Notes under the pieces: generated by a model
The model's database searches: none
Told to the model about the DNA's origin: nothing
The model's input: the letters and a program-made list of their open reading frames with translations, nothing else
Position numbers and translations under genes: made by a program
Assembly: GCF_026212465.1 (NCBI RefSeq)
Contig: NC_080057.1
Span: forward strand, 11,088,521-11,152,520
DNA from: Amaranthus tricolor
Lineage: Eukaryota > Streptophyta > Magnoliopsida > Caryophyllales > Amaranthaceae
Direction of reading: 5' to 3'
DNA length: 64,000 nt
Shown here: positions 50,629 to 64,000 of the stretch, piece after piece
Position numbering within the stretch: the stretch's first letter is position 1
Layout: every line of letters starts with the position of its first letter

Positions 50629-52546
50629 ATCTTGGTTAAGTCGCCACCACTTGCCACACGTAACTGAGGTAGCAATAGAGAACAAGGAGTCGCCTCCCGA
50701 AAATGGTGTCGTTAAGTATACTTAGTATCACAATATAAATAAACACGTTGCAATTTAAATTAATAGGTGCGTATTTGTTAAAAAACTATGTAAACACAGG
50801 TTCGGGTGTTGGTTTAGGATTTTGACCATCAGAGTTCACGGTCTCTAGTGTAGGATTTTGAGCTTCGGGGGTAGAAATGCGCTAGGGTGTTGGATTTTGA
50901 GCTACGAGGGTAATGGACTCGGGTGTTGGCTCAGGTGTTCGTTCGACCGAAGCCTTAGGATCCCCATGATGACTATGCTATTCCTCGACAATCATATTTG
51001 TAAAGTCTACAATGGGTGGTCCCATCTTCTGCAAAACGAATGCAACTTTGTCGAGTACGTCCTTCGTAATTTCCCTTCTGAGGATCGGTACTTCTTCAAG
51101 TAGCATCGTTCTTAATTGAGTAGCGACACACTCTTTGCCGAAGGCCTTCTTTAACCCCATGCGGACCTCTACTTTTTCTACTACCCGCCCTCTATAGTGT
51201 TTTCTAAGACCATATGCAATGCATCAACATTGCCTCTAGGGTGAACTCCCCCGTTACTTCTTTTTCCTTCCAGCCCATCTGTTCAAATAAAAAGTGACAT
51301 ATATAACAATTAGTTTATAGTAAATCAAAGCCAAAAAATACAAAACAAATCAAGCATATAATTAATAATTTTAAAATTCACCACAGCATCAACAACTTTC
51401 TTCGTTCACGGATCAGTAATGGTAAATTTACCACTTGAATCTCGAGAATGAAGTCCGAATCTTGCATAGATCTCCAGCAGGAGTATTCACTAATGCAGAG
51501 GTAGCCGTAGATGAGGTCATGGGACTCTGATTAGGGTATAAACCCGCATCTAGCCACTCTTTTCGGGCCTAATCATTATGTTTATGGCCCCAAGCGATGG
51601 TAAAACTTCTTTTTGCTTGCTGATTCAGAAGCTTTTTTACCATGTTTTTCCTAATTAATCAATAGAATTCAAATGTCATATATTAGTTTAATGATTGAAT
51701 AAAAAGAATTAAAATTAAATCAAAAGCTATAATGTAATGGAATACTTAAAACATTGGTGGGAGTTGGTTTTTTGGTAACAAACACATCCCATTCATTCTT
51801 CGATATATGACCCCATATTTCATAGGGCATCTTACAGGTGCTTAGTCTCCACCTTTGCGTACCGTTTTGACCTTCTTGGTCTTACGGGCACTTTTTTGGA
51901 GATCCAACCAGTTACAAGCTTGGATTTGAAATCTCTAAATCTTTAAGCAACAGTTCAAAGAAAAACATTCTTTTTCTCTTCGTCATTCTCGATGCGAAAA
52001 AGAATCTACAAAAAAAAAATTATATTTATTAATGTCAATTAAATTAATTTTAAAACGAAACTAAATGAATAAAAATAGTAAAGTTGCTTACCACAATATC
52101 ATCCCATAGAGAGTTCTTCAAACCCTCTGAAAACCTCGTTCCGAGCGTACAATATGGAAATCTTACGGATACATATGCCGATATGTTTTCCATATTAGCT
52201 ATGCCATTTGCCAAAGGGTTGACCCAATGCATTATATACCAAGTGCATGGGTTTTGTGACATTGAGGCTTCGTAGGACCTCGTCCTTTTCTCTTCTTAGA
52301 ACAACCGCTGGTAGTGGTAGTGGGAACATCCGTTGGTACTATTTTTATCTCGGAGGGATATGGTGGGGCGTCTTCAGCTATCCTCTTGTGTCTAATGTAT
52401 GGGTCGTCATCCTCTTTGTCACCCCTCTCTTTGTCATCAATTATGTCTTTCTCCATGTCGGGATCATAGTCCTTATTCGACTCACTATGATGCTCATTAT
52501 CAGAAGTCTCAATCTCGGGGACAATTTCATCTCTGAAAAGGTGCAT
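50629..52546 (-). pseudogene. TnpA-like gene of V', broken
   Basis: Starts at 52544-52546 (MHLFRDEIVPEIETSDNEHH). It shares with V the frame break after GRGPTK, the extra acidic repeat and the truncation in exon 5. Shared lesions show that decay began before the duplication. Confidence 0.78.
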
Positions 52547-52599
52547 TAGTAGATTAGTACCTAAATGAATATAAATAGAAATATATTAGAACATAGGAC

Positions 52600-53040
52600 C
52601 GTAATTTCAATTCTAACTATTTCAACACAATAATATATATCAAATAGTGTTGTATGCCAAGTTTCATTCAAAACAAAACAAGTTTGAACTACTCTATGCG
52701 AAAAAGTGCCAAAAAAGCATAAAAAACCTTAAAAACGCAACTTAGCACGTAATTTCAAGTATATGACTATTGTTTTCAATTTTAACCATTTCAACACAAT
52801 AATATATACCAAATAGTGTTGTGTGTCAAATTTCATGCAAAACAAACCAAGTTTGAACAACTTTATACGGGAAAGTGTCAAAACGGTTAAAAAACCTGAA
52901 AAATGCAACTTAGCACGTAATTTCAAGCATATGACAATTGTTTTCAATTCTCACCATTTCAACACAACAATATATATCGAATATTGTTGTGTGCCAACTT
53001 TCATGCCAAGCAAACCAAGTTTGAATAAATTTAAGCGAGA
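52600..53040 (-). repeat. Three 169-bp units in the V' spacer
   Basis: Same three units as 17540-18000, between tnpA-like and transposase genes. Confidence 0.9.
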
Positions 53041-53082
53041 AAGTGCCAAAAGAGCATAAATATTTCATACCTTGTGAATCAC

Positions 53083-56000
53083 TTAATTCAACTGTATTCC
53101 TTTTGTGTGATCTACACGCGTATAACCAACATCTACATCATCTTCATCCACGGATTTCTGATTGATAAAGGTCGGGGAGTCTTCAAATGCATCATATTCT
53201 TCCTCATCCTCAACATCACCTATACCAAGGATACTACTTTTTCTCGGTACAACAATAGACCATTTTATATCAGACGGGTCTACAAATGGCTCCTCACTAT
53301 CACGCAAACGAGTTCATTCTACAAGAGTGAATCCACAAGGGTGATCATTTTTTACGCATCGTCGATTACTATCTACCCACTTGCATTTGAAAAGACCAAT
53401 AGTGAAACTAGAGTAGTAAAGCTCCCATATTTCATGTATCGCCCGTAGTATACCAATTTAGTATCAACCGACGATTGATCCTTGGCACTCGTGTAAAATG
53501 TGGATGACGCCAAAATGAAAACCCAACTATTCTGCAGATAGATTTTTTATCTTGACCCTCAATACAGATAGATTTCTTATCTTGACCCTCAATGCAAAAT
53601 GTGAAGCCATTAACATCGCAACCCTTATATTTTTTAACATCATCACGAGGACAAAAGCTAACCACTTAACAGTTTCAGATACACCCTTGAGTTCTTCACA
53701 TATTACTCGATTCTGAAACCAATCAATAAACTTATTATTATGCAACTACATCAATGTCCTATCCCCTTTAGAAGGATATTTTGCGCACAATATATAAATA
53801 TGCTCATTCAAAAAAGGATGGACTTCTGGAATATGATGCAACACATACAAGTGTGCTTGTACAAGACTGTCTCGAAGAGGTGTGATCGATTTGGAGCCAA
53901 TTGTTCCTTTTCCCTTAAACCTTCCTTGATGTCGAGAGGTGGGGAGTCCAATATGCTTTGCCATGGCCATATACTCGGCTATGAAGTTACTAATCTCATC
54001 GCTCACAGTGCTTGAATCATACCTCCTCGGGTTGTGCTGGATTCCTCACTTTGTTTTGTAAAACTCCCATGTGCCTTTCAAAAGGATAACACCACCTAAA
54101 AAAAAATGGACCCAAAAGCTTGATTTCACGAACGAGATGGACAATAAGATGAACCATTATGTCAAAAAAAAGAAGGTGGAAAATGCATCTCAAACTTGCA
54201 TAAAGTTACAAGCACATCGACTTGAAGAGCATCAAGGTTAAAGGGATCAAGAACCTTACTACAAATTGTGTTGAAGAGCGAACATAGGTCGGTAATAGCA
54301 TATCCCACATGTTTTGCTGTATTCCACAGATTGCAATTGGTAAGAACACTTGTTGGATGATTACCCAGATGGAACCTTAATGCCATACAAAGACTCACAA
54401 AATGCTCGCTTCTCTGCCTTAGATAATGTGTATCAAGCTGGAGGAAAATAATTTTTTTCATTACTCATCTTATTCTTACTGCCCTTTCCCTTCTTACTGC
54501 CACCAACTTCATCAGTTCTATTTCTTTTCTTACTCACCTAAACCTGTGACCACAACTCCGAACGAATACCCTTACATTCAAAGTAATCTCGCACAGCTTT
54601 GACATCCTTTGTCTTACCGGGAATGTTCATGAGCGTCCCGAGTATGGCATTGCATACATTTTTCTCTATACGCATAACGTCAAGACAATGTCTAACCTGT
54701 AGATCTCTCCAATATGGAAGCTTCCAAAAGATTGATTCTTTTTTCCATAGTCGGTCTTCACCCCTTACACTTGCCCTGTTTTACCAAATACAGTTTCAAC
54801 TCCCTTAACCTGTTCGTAAACCTCATAACCGGTCAACGGTCGACGAGCTACACGGTCCTCAACCTCCCCTTTGAACATCTTTTTTCTTCTTACGATATTG
54901 GTGATCTCACTGGAGTAACTTTCGATGGTGCATGAATATGTGTATGCACTTAGGAATCCACGTGGATTCCATGTCATCGATACATATTGGGCATGTTTTC
55001 TTCCCTTTGTTCTTATACCCTGATGAGTTGCCATATGCCGGAAAATCATTAACAGTTCATAAGAGCACTACACGTAAGGTGAACTTCTCATTAGCATGTG
55101 CATCAAACACGAAAACGCCTTCATCCCACATCTTTCTCAAATCCTCAACAAGATGTGCAAGATATATATATATGTCATTGCCAGGTTGTTTAGGATTCGA
55201 GATAAGAAGCGAAAGCATGATGTACTTATGCTTCATACACAACCAAGGTGGCAAATTATATATCACTAATAGTACCAGCCAAGTACTATGTTGAGAACAA
55301 AGTTTGCTGAATGGGTTTATTCCATCCGTACACAGCCTTAAATTACGAACTTCATCCCCAAATGTCTTATGCAACCTATATATACTCTTCCACTCCAGAG
55401 AATCAGATGGATGTGTGAGCAAGTGACCTTTCTTCACGCTATCTGCATGCCACCTCAAATTTAATGCATCTTTCTTTATAGAAAAACAGCGCTTGAATCT
55501 GGGTATTATTAGAAGATACCACAATACCTTAGCCGGGAGCCCTTTAGCTCCCAGCCCCTTTTACGCTTGTAACGCAATAATCCACACTTAGGACACTCTT
55601 CTAAGTTCTCTTTTTCATTACGATAAGATACACAATCATTCGGACACGCATGAATCTTATAGTACTCTAAGACGAAAGGACACATGAGCTTTTTGGCATA
55701 ATATGTCGACTTTGGAAGTTCATTTTCTTTAAGAAGCATCTCACCTAACACTTCTAATAACACTGTGAAACTAGTGTCACTCCAATTAAACTTTGACTTA
55801 AGGTTGAAAATTGTCAACACGGCAGTTAGTTTGGTAAACTTTGTACATCTAGGGTACAAAGGCTTCTGAGAAGCCTTTGTCAATAAGTCAAAAACACGAT
55901 GACATTTTCCTAACTCATCCTCGACTCCCTCCATCATCTCATCAACATAATCTACATCCTCACCAACATTCTCTTCATTTATCTGATACCCATCAACACG

Positions 56001-56313
56001 ATCTACTACATCCTCATTGACATCCACATTATTGAAATCCTCAACAAGACTTTTTTCTTTGTAAACTCCCTTGTCACCATGCCAAACCCAAACATGATGT
56101 TGAGGCCTAAACCCACGTCGATGTATGTGCTCCCTAAGGTTATCAACACTATCTACCTTTGATACATTGCAACACTTGACACATGGGAATTAAAAACCAA
56201 CTCCCCCCCATCCTAACTTGATGTTCAACGACAATACTATAAAATTCTAATACGCGATCAATAAATTCTGATGATTCAATGCTTCCATACATCCAAGAAC
56301 GATCTTTTGTCAT
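53083..56313 (-). pseudogene. TNP2-type transposase of V', broken
   Basis: Start 56311-56313 (TKDRSWMYGS); end TAA 53083-53085. All parts of the family are present: cysteine-rich N-terminus, acidic linker, STYYAKKLMCPFVLEY, TNP2 core (RWHADSVKKG, YNLPPWLCMK), DUF4218-like and DUF4216-like ends. Lesions include TAA 56190-56192 in the N-terminus, TGA 55057-55059 (shared with V), frame breaks in the T run near the LGPVF region, and a 31-bp direct repeat near 53535-53575. At the site of the X stop 4037-4039 this copy has a Lys codon. Confidence 0.92.
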
Positions 56314-56519
56314 CCGAACTGTGATTAATTAATTCAAAACAAAATTAATACACATAAATCAAAATATATACTTAACCGGAATTAACCCCAAAACTAAGTA
56401 ACTAATCCTAATTAACCCTAATAATATTAATATGTATATTCTAATAACAACATTTATTCAACCAACCCTATGTATATACATAATAATAACAACATTCGTT
56501 TAACTAACTCTAGTTAATT

Positions 56520-57190
56520 ATTTCTAAAAATAATACAACCTAAAATTAACCATATTTATACAAATTAATAATAAAACATTTAAATTCAAAAATAAAATCA
56601 CATTAATAACTACAAACACATAAAATTATCAAAAACAAAACTTGATATATAATTAGAAATTACATTGGTGATTAGATGATAATGTCAGTGCTCTATAATG
56701 GAGTTATGTAATCTACAATGGGAAAACACAAACAAAATTAGTACAAAACCATACTAAGCTCTAAAATACCTTGAAGTTTGAAGAAGTTAAATGTTAAACA
56801 AATCAAAATGATGTATTACCTTAAAAAAAACTAGGCCCTAAAAAACGCCTTTTTGTGGGTTAGCTTGAAGAAGACAACAACAAAAAGTTTGAAGAAGAAT
56901 GAAGAACAACTTTGTGCGTGGATTTTTAAGAAGAAGATGCAAGTCGTGGGTTTTTAAGAAGAAATAAGAACGATAAAATAGTAGCAATTCGTGGGTTTTT
57001 AAGAAGAAACAAGAAAAAAAGAAGGATGAAGAAGAAAAGAAGCAAGAAATGTAGTGGGTTTGTGCAGACAGCAGCGGTGTGAAAAATGTTGTCATGGGTT
57101 TTTGCAGCTTGAAGAAGAAGCAATTTGAAGAAAGTTTGAAGAATAAAACAGTAGCATATGAGTATCATATTCATGAAGACTAGTAATATG
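56520..57190 (-). other. Leader region of V'
   Basis: Nearly identical to 20205-20880; AT-rich and gaagaag-rich. The frames at 56838-57174 are low complexity. No gene seen. Confidence 0.5.
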
Positions 57191-57433
57191 AGGCGCGTTT
57201 TTTTTTAAAAAAGTTAAAAATACCTTATATGCTACGGTTTTCAAACAACCGCAGCATATAAGGTATTTTTTATTTTTTTTAAAAACAAAAAAGTACCTTA
57301 TATGCTGCGGATTCAAAAAACCGCAGCATATAATGTAACATTTTTTTTCCTTGTTTTTTCATGTCATTTAATGCTGCGTTTAGATAAAATCACAGCAAAT
57401 GTCACGCAGCAGATAAAATTTTTTTCACTAGAG

Positions 57434-58510
57434 ATATATATATATATATTGTGGGTCTATATTAAACAAGGTGTTACATGCATGCTCGAAACAAATACTC
57501 CAAGTGAATTGGTAATAAGTGTATATTTCAGGTACTTTTTTTATTTTGATGGTCTCATACAATTGACATCGTCTTGTAAAGCAATAGTCTTTGCTTTCAT
57601 TAATTATCATTTCTAAATCTTATCGATGAAAGAACAAATTACAAAAATAAATTAATACGAATCCAATTAAACCCAGAACAAGTGCGCCATGAAACAAGTC
57701 TTGCAAGTTCTGTAGAAGTTAAATATCAACAAAACTTGCGAAGCTGCTGAAAGCCATACCAAAATAACAATGAAAAATATAAACCAAAATACAGTACCCA
57801 ACTTATCAAACGTACAAAAACCTAGGAAAATCACTAAGAAAAGCTACCTGGAAAAATTCACCAATCTATTTCCAAACATAACCAATAAACTCAAATTTAT
57901 CACAAGAAGAAAAATCATCAACAAACACTACATCAAACTTACCTTCGAAAATTCAACAAGGAAAAATGGTACGGTGTATATTTCAATCTTACCACAAAAC
58001 AAGCGATAAAAATGGCGTTGAACCAAATTGTTTAAATAAAATGAGGTGTTTATCCTTTGCAAAAAATAACAAAAAATTTACTTTTTTTTCATACAAAAAG
58101 GAGGTACCCATAAAAACTAGTTTTTGTTTATCTTGTAAATAGAAAGAAGATAATACTTGGATTTTTAATTGTAGGGAAACATATACAATATCGTATGACT
58201 ATTTATTTCATTACTTCAGTTAAGTCTACGAAGAACGTCATTCAAACAACAAATAGAGAATGTGAAAATGTTGAAGGAGGAAAAATAATCATAATTTCTC
58301 TAAAAGTTATTATTCTTAAAAATTGTCTTTATGATCCGAAATTATCACATAAGTTACTGTTAGTCACCTTACTAAACAACTTGATTGTATGCTTTTAATA
58401 AATTCTAATATGTGTGTAATACAAGAAAATTAGACAAGGAGGATGATTGAGAATGATATTGAGCGAGATGGGTTGTATTGTTTGGATGAGGTGTCTTTGA
58501 TAGGGTTTTA
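57434..58510 (+). pseudogene. Fossil Copia pol fragment, second copy
   Basis: Counterpart of 21118-22240. The recognisable part is 58160-58500 (VKSTKNVIQTTN, KNCLYDPKLSHKL). Two small losses (about 20 and 31 bp) near 57855 and 57905 distinguish it from the first copy. Confidence 0.68.
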
Positions 58511-60630
58511 TTTTTAATAACCGTAAGTGTACGCGTGTTGTGGTACAATTACGAGTCCAACCATAAGGAGGCTATGTGTTTAGAGTAATTCAACCAGCTA
58601 ATCACTATTGAAAACCAATATTATGATGAGTTTTAAACTAAACTAAGAGTACAATGATGAAAATATAACTTGGTTTAATAAGACAAAAAGGCCTAGGGCA
58701 AAGACAATCCCTACTAACATGCATAGGATTAGACAATTATGTTCAATGTTGGTTATGTCATCTAGGTTTTAGGTGGAAGAGTTAATTATTCCTTTTCGGG
58801 ATGCTAATTAACTAATTGCGGATTGACAACACTCTATCTTAATCTCAACATTCATAATTTTGATTAATTCAACCATTAACAAGACCAATTAAAAATCAAT
58901 TCTCAGCTTTCATTATTTTGAATGGCGATAACAAGGTTTTAACTTGTTTTGCACTTAAGACTAATATACTTTTCTACCTCAACTTTTGTAATTTTGGACA
59001 TGAAAATCTAAAAGACATTATCTTAAGTGGACTATGACATATTGAATCATCCCTACCCAATGATGACAAACAAATGCCTCAAGAATCTATTCAATTTGTC
59101 TATCAGGATTCATACCAAGGCCTTTGAAGAAAACTACTCACTACTTGAATACATAAAAGCAATTGAATTTATCAAACAAGTAAAACCAATAACAATAAAC
59201 ATAATTAAGAGATTAAAAGCAATGATACCTTAACAATAGAGTTTCAATGGGGATTGAATACAATAAAAGAGTACAACTAAAGGATTCTAGTTGAGAAAAT
59301 CTAGGGTTTAGTAGGGGAAAGATTGTAATTAACAATAAAATTACAAATTAATTAGAATTAAGAAATGATAAAGGGAAGACTAAGAAATCCTTAAAATTCC
59401 AACAAAGCTCTAGATAGACCACAAAGAAGAGGCAATAAGTGTAAAATACTGCACTTATGACTCCCCTATAGCCATAACAAGCAACATCTCTTTTAATATC
59501 CCAACCTTGAAATAAGAACCAAGAGCTCTAGGATGAGGCAGGCTACAACATTGACATAGTGGACAATAAAAATCCTCCCCTATACCTACCTCAAGGGTAA
59601 CTCTAAGCCTAAATAACATCATAATTACCATCGAGGATGTCCCATTTAAGCTCCTTCTAAAGAAGCACTAACCCTAGATAATGCCATTGAGTTAAGTACT
59701 TACCTCTGAAACACCAACTCCCCTTATAACTCTAAGTAGAGGTTATCTATCCTAAATCTTGTTCCTAACTCCGAACACCAAATTAGTGACCTATCCAAAT
59801 AGTAAGTGGGTGAAAAATGCAAATACTCAAAGAAAAGGATAAGCATAGAAATGGTGACGTTTTCCTCTCCCATGCCTAAAATGAACATTGTCCTCAATGT
59901 GTGAAAGGACTAACAATGATAGGGGGCACAGAAGATCTCTAACTTCTCTTCCCGGTAGCAAAGGGTAATTTGACTTCGGTTATGAAGGTTTCGCTCCTAG
60001 ATTAACCCAGTCTCCCTCAAACAGCCCCATGCCTAAGTAAAGCAAGGAGTACAAAAAAAAACAATGCTACCAAGCAACAAATAACCCTCACACTTCTTCC
60101 ATCACTCTTAGATAAGCATCAAACACAACATATAAGCCAACAACCAGAATATGCCAATATAACATAGATACTCATCAACGCAAACCCTCCAAAATAGGTT
60201 AACCCAACACTTTCAAATTTTGCGGTTTGGAACCAACAAATGTAATAGGATTGGGAAGGGGTTTAAGTGTCTGAAGTTGATAAATTATATGGTTGTCATT
60301 TGTTGTAGCTAGTAAATAATTGTGCGAGAATTATAAGTAGTGATGGGCAGGGTGGGGATGGATGGAGAAGAAGTTTTGTGGAGCTAGAAATGAGAAGATT
60401 AGAGGAGAAGATGAGGAAAAAAAACCTGATACAATTATGTAATAGCTTTTGGCCTTCAGTTGTTCGTTATTCCTCAACTACCTATGTATCTTCTAACAAA
60501 AAGACTAAGCAAAATTTCAACATCAAAACTATGCAATCTAAAACTAAAAAAAAAATCTATTTCAAAAGACAAAAACTATGAAAAAATGATATTAGAAATG
60601 AAAACATTATTAAAACGGGTTGCCACCTTA
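58511..60630 (-). mobile_element. 3' end and LTR region of gypsy G, second copy
   Basis: Counterpart of 22241-24983. It lacks about 640 bp: sequence runs from aagaaatcc directly to ttaaaattcc at 59390, whereas the first copy has 23126-23765 in between. No coding sequence. Confidence 0.65.
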
Positions 60631-62269
60631 ATGTCGTCAACTCGACGCCTCTTATTGAATAATAAGACTCAAGCAGAGCAACGAAAAGGGCTTCCTTACC
60701 ATTAATTTTAGAACCGAAGAAGTAGTACTTTACTCTTTGGCCATTCACCTTGAAAGTTCCTCTTTTACCACTCACCTCTAACGATTCATTTGGGTAGACT
60801 CTTATGATTGTGTATGGTCCCGACCACCTAGATCTTAGCTTACCCGAAAAGGGCTTTAGTCTAGCATTGAAGACTAAACTTGATCACCAACCGCAAAATC
60901 TCTTTTAAGGATTCACTTGTCATGTCAAGCTTTGGTCTTCTCTTTGTAAATCCGAGAGCTTTGATAACCATTGAGCCTAATCTTCTCGAGCTCGTTGATA
61001 TCTAGTAATCACTTCTCACTGGTGGACTTGATGTCAAAGTTTGAAGCTTTCACCGCCCATAGTGTTTTTTGCTCTAGTTGCACGGGGAGGTGGCACGCTT
61101 CCCAAAAACAAGGCGGAAAGGAGTTGTGCCAATTAGAGTCTTGAATGCGGTTTGGTATGCCCAAAGAGCATTATTAAGCCTTTAAGAACAATGTTTCCGA
61201 GAACGATTCACCATATTCTCATGAATGATCTTAATCTCCCTATTTGTGAACTTCACTTGCCTACTTGTAGGAGCATGATAGGGCAAGGCATATCCGTGGT
61301 GTGCGCCATATTTCTAAAGGGCCTCAAAATTTTCTTCGACAAAGTGAGTACCATTAACAATAATCAGAATCTAAGGAATACTAGAACGAGTAAAGATTAT
61401 GTCTCTAAAGAACTTGGTCACCACCATAACATCATTAGTTGGAGTAATAACTACTTCGACCCACTTAGAAATGTAATCACAAGCCACCAATGTATACTTA
61501 TTCCCACAAAAAGCTGGAATAGGACCTTGAAAATCAAACCCCTAATAACTGAAGATCTCTACTTCAAGGATGAAGTTGAGTGGCATCTTATCTATTTGGG
61601 AAAGATTCCCAACCTTTTCCATCAATTACAGGCCTTAACAATATCTCGAGAGTTCCTATGTAAAGTAAGCCAATAGAATCCACATTCAAGAACCTTTGCC
61701 ATGGTTTTAGATGAAGCGACATGACCACCGAATGGCAGGTTATTGCAATGAGCAAGAATCAACTCAAGCACCTCATCCGGAATACATCTCCTTATCATAC
61801 CATCGGAACATTCATGAAACAAAGGAGGACCTTTGCAAAAGTACGTTTTGATAGCGTGGAAGAATTTGTTCTTGTCATATGGATTAAGGTTGTGAGGGGT
61901 GGTATCACTTGGAAGATAGTTTACTAAATCGGCATACCAAGGATCACTTGAGAGGGTGAGAATAGAGAACAGTTGATCATCAGGAAATGAATCTTCAATG
62001 GGACAACTTTCTCTAGAGGATTTTAGTGTTACTCGAGAAAAATGATCATCAACAACATTTTCGGCCCGTTTCTTGTCTTTGGTTTCAAGATCAAACTCTT
62101 GAAGCAGTAGAATAAACTTATCAAATAATGCTTTGCATGTTTCTTGCCCAACAACTTTCGACCTAATGAGGTAGGATCGAAACTTCTCTATTGCAAAAAC
62201 CACAGCTAACAATTCTTTCTCAGTGGTGGCACAGTTAACCTGTGTAGGTTCTATGGTTCTTCTAGCATA
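60631..62269 (-). pseudogene. Gypsy Pol of G', RNase H end to integrase
   Basis: Same order as 24984-26663. Here a frame of 229 codons (61622-62311, its first codons inside C2') stays open from RNase H through PWYADLVNYLPSDTTP to the integrase zinc region (HCNNLPFGGHVASSKT), because the TAA of the first copy is AAA. The integrase core keeps the same eroded catalytic residues. Confidence 0.87.
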
Positions 62270-62796
62270 CACTAGTGGAAAAAACCTCATTTGCTGTGGT
62301 TTTTTAGCCATTATTTACTATGGTTTTGGCCCCAAGCAATAGTGATAGCAGCAAATGGCCTATTTTAAATGCTGCGGTTAAAACCCGCAGCAAAAAAGGG
62401 CATTATTTGCTGCGGTCAACCCATAAGCGCAGCATATAAGGAGGAGTATTTGTTGCGGTCAGCCTCAAAACTGCAGCAAATAGTTAATACTATTTGCTGC
62501 GGTTTTGAGGCTGACCGCAGCAAATACTCCTCTTTATTTGCTGTGGTTATTGGTTGACCGCAGCAAATAGTTAGTATTTTTTTTTCTTTTTTCGTTTTAT
62601 ACTAACAATAATCCAATAATAATGTACAATGTAATAATAATGATTAATCCAATAATCCAACGATAATCACAAATAATCACCAATAATCTCTTTGTAATCA
62701 TAAACTCTCGATCGTATATATAATACAATATTATGTACGTACAAATATATGTAACATACATTAAAGTCCTAAAAAATCTAAACTAATTACAATTTA

Positions 62797-63090
62797 TCAA
62801 GGATAAAAATTAGCAAGATACGCGGCAATCTTGTCTTTTAATTCGCGCATCTCTCCACTTCTCAGAGGGCGTGTTTCCCTCGGAATGTCGTATAAAACCT
62901 ATAATATAATATAAAATTATAAGATTAATAAACATTAGATTTTACCAATAATAATAATTTAAGAACGTAACAAATACTTACGGCATCTATATTTTCGACT
63001 CCAAACACCTTCACGGATTTTATAAATATCGTCCATGTACTTCAGCGTGAAGTAGCCGCAATCAATGGAAGTAGAAGGTTGTTAAAAGCA
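62797..63090 (-). pseudogene. Ulp1-type protease exons 10-11 of C2'
   Basis: Exon 10 is 63090-62982, with the catalytic Cys region and a one-base insertion (ttataaatatc) that shifts its frame. Exon 11 is 62898-62797, with intact AG acceptor, ending in TGA. Confidence 0.83.
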
Positions 63091-63109
63091 CTAAGTAAAA
63101 ATAGATGTT

Positions 63110-64000
63110 AGTACCAAAAAAGCTTCGAAACGCATAAAATCGAAACTTAACACGTAATTTCTAGCGTATGACTATGATTGACAATTCTAACCACTTCAAC
63201 ACAATAATATATACCAAATAGTGTTGTGTGTCAAGTTTCGTGCAAAACAAACCAAGTTACTTTATGCGCAAAAGTGCCAAAAACCGTTAAAATCGCAACT
63301 TAACACGTAATTTCTAGCATATGACTATGATTTTCAATTCTAACCACTTCAACACAATAATATATACCAAATAGTGTTGTGTGCCAAGTTTCGTGCAAAA
63401 CATACCAAGTTTGAGCTACTTTATGCGCAAAAGTGCCAAAAACGCTAAAAAACCCTTAAAATCGCAACGTAACACGTAATTTCTAGCATAAGAAAATGAT
63501 TTTCAGTTCTAACCACTTCTCACAATAATGTATACCAAATAATGTTGTGTGCCAAGTTTCGTGCAAATCAAACCAAGTTTGAGCTACTTTATGCGCAAAA
63601 GTGGCAAAAACGCTTAAAAACGCTTAAAATCGCAACTTAACACGTAATTTCTAGCATATGACAATGATTTTCAATTCTAACCACTTCAACACAATCATAT
63701 ATACCAAATAATGTTGTGTGCCAAGTTTCGTGCAAATCAAACCAAGTTTGAGCTACTTTATGCGCAAAAGTGGCAAAAACGCATAAAAATGTATAAAATT
63801 GCAACTGAACACGTAATTTGTAGCATATGACTATGATTTTCACTTCTAACCACTTCAACACAATAATACATACCAAATAGTGTTGTGTGCTAAGTTTTGT
63901 GCAAAACAAACCAAGTTTGTGAGCTACTTTATGCGCAAAAGTGGCAAAAATGCTTAAAAACGCATAAAATCCTAACTTAACACGTAATTTCTAGCATATG
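63110..64000 (-). repeat. 169-bp array of C2' (continues past the window)
   Basis: Five to six units with the acacgtaatttctagcatat and aaccacttcaacacaataat core at about 169-bp spacing, collinear with 27505-28400. Confidence 0.92.

Larger units (their letters stand above)
50629..57433 (-). mobile_element. V', second copy of CACTA V
   Basis: Counterpart of V, but with the roughly 1.3 kb (55214-56515) that V lost, so leader and transposase N-terminus are present. Its terminus is mutated to CACTAGAG (57426-57433). Confidence 0.88.
62270..64000 (-). mobile_element. C2', left end of CACTA derivative C2 in the second copy
   Basis: Terminus CACTAGTGGAAAAAACC, with the first base intact, unlike C2. 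Flanked by the same gypsy sequence. It contains palindromic subterminal repeats (62285-62575), protease exons and array, and runs off the window. Confidence 0.92.

Overview
The window is plant nuclear DNA from a flowering plant: AT-rich, with large AT microsatellites, and built almost entirely of nested transposable elements. The elements are CACTA (En/Spm) DNA transposons with TNP2-type transposase, Ty1-copia and Ty3-gypsy retrotransposons, and solo LTRs. I found no host gene, tRNA, rRNA or CRISPR array. The species cannot be named from the sequence. All statements about homology rest on motif recognition and alignment by eye.

Layout. (1) 1-1408: a 1.36-kb AT microsatellite and a short piece of a minus-strand CACTA element, here called W. 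(2) 1409-13082: a CACTA element on the plus strand, here X, inserted in W. It carries a broken TNP2 transposase (3197-6491) and a broken 11-exon gene (6690-12526) that joins a TnpA-like/Transposase_24 region to a Ulp1-type C48 cysteine protease. The protease is split by a 2.5-kb intron filled with a regular 169-bp tandem array. (3) 13083-15167: the rest of W, reduced to protease exons and termini. (4) 15168-15564: an LTR fragment. (5) 15565-21117: a third CACTA, V, minus strand, with broken tnpA-like and transposase genes. (6) 21118-22240: a fossil Copia pol fragment. (7) 22241-47107: a decayed minus-strand gypsy element G (Tat/Athila-like), split by a CACTA derivative C2 (26664-41390, TSD ata) and by a 3.25-kb solo LTR (42618-45868, TSD gttta). 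C2 itself carries a 10.4-kb Sirevirus-like Copia element (30653-41059, TSD gcctg) with an extra 3' ORF.

From 47108 to the window end the sequence repeats 12525 to about 28400 in the same order and orientation, with the same nested insertion joints and a few percent divergence by eye. This points to a direct duplication with a unit of about 34.6 kb, or to an assembly of two haplotypes. The second copy (X', W', V', G', C2') has its own indels.

No element looks intact. The transposase, tnpA/protease, gypsy and Copia reading frames all carry stops, frameshifts or deletions. Some lesions are shared by both copies and therefore predate the duplication. The CACTA copies share palindromic subterminal repeats built on TTTGCTGCGG / CCGCAGCAAA, likely transposase-binding sites, so the deletion derivatives W and C2 could have been mobilised in trans. 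The most unusual structure is the 169-bp unit. It sits at two places in these elements (the transposase/tnpA spacer and the protease intron), has been amplified separately in several copies, and in X forms three blocks with an exact 878-bp higher-order period.
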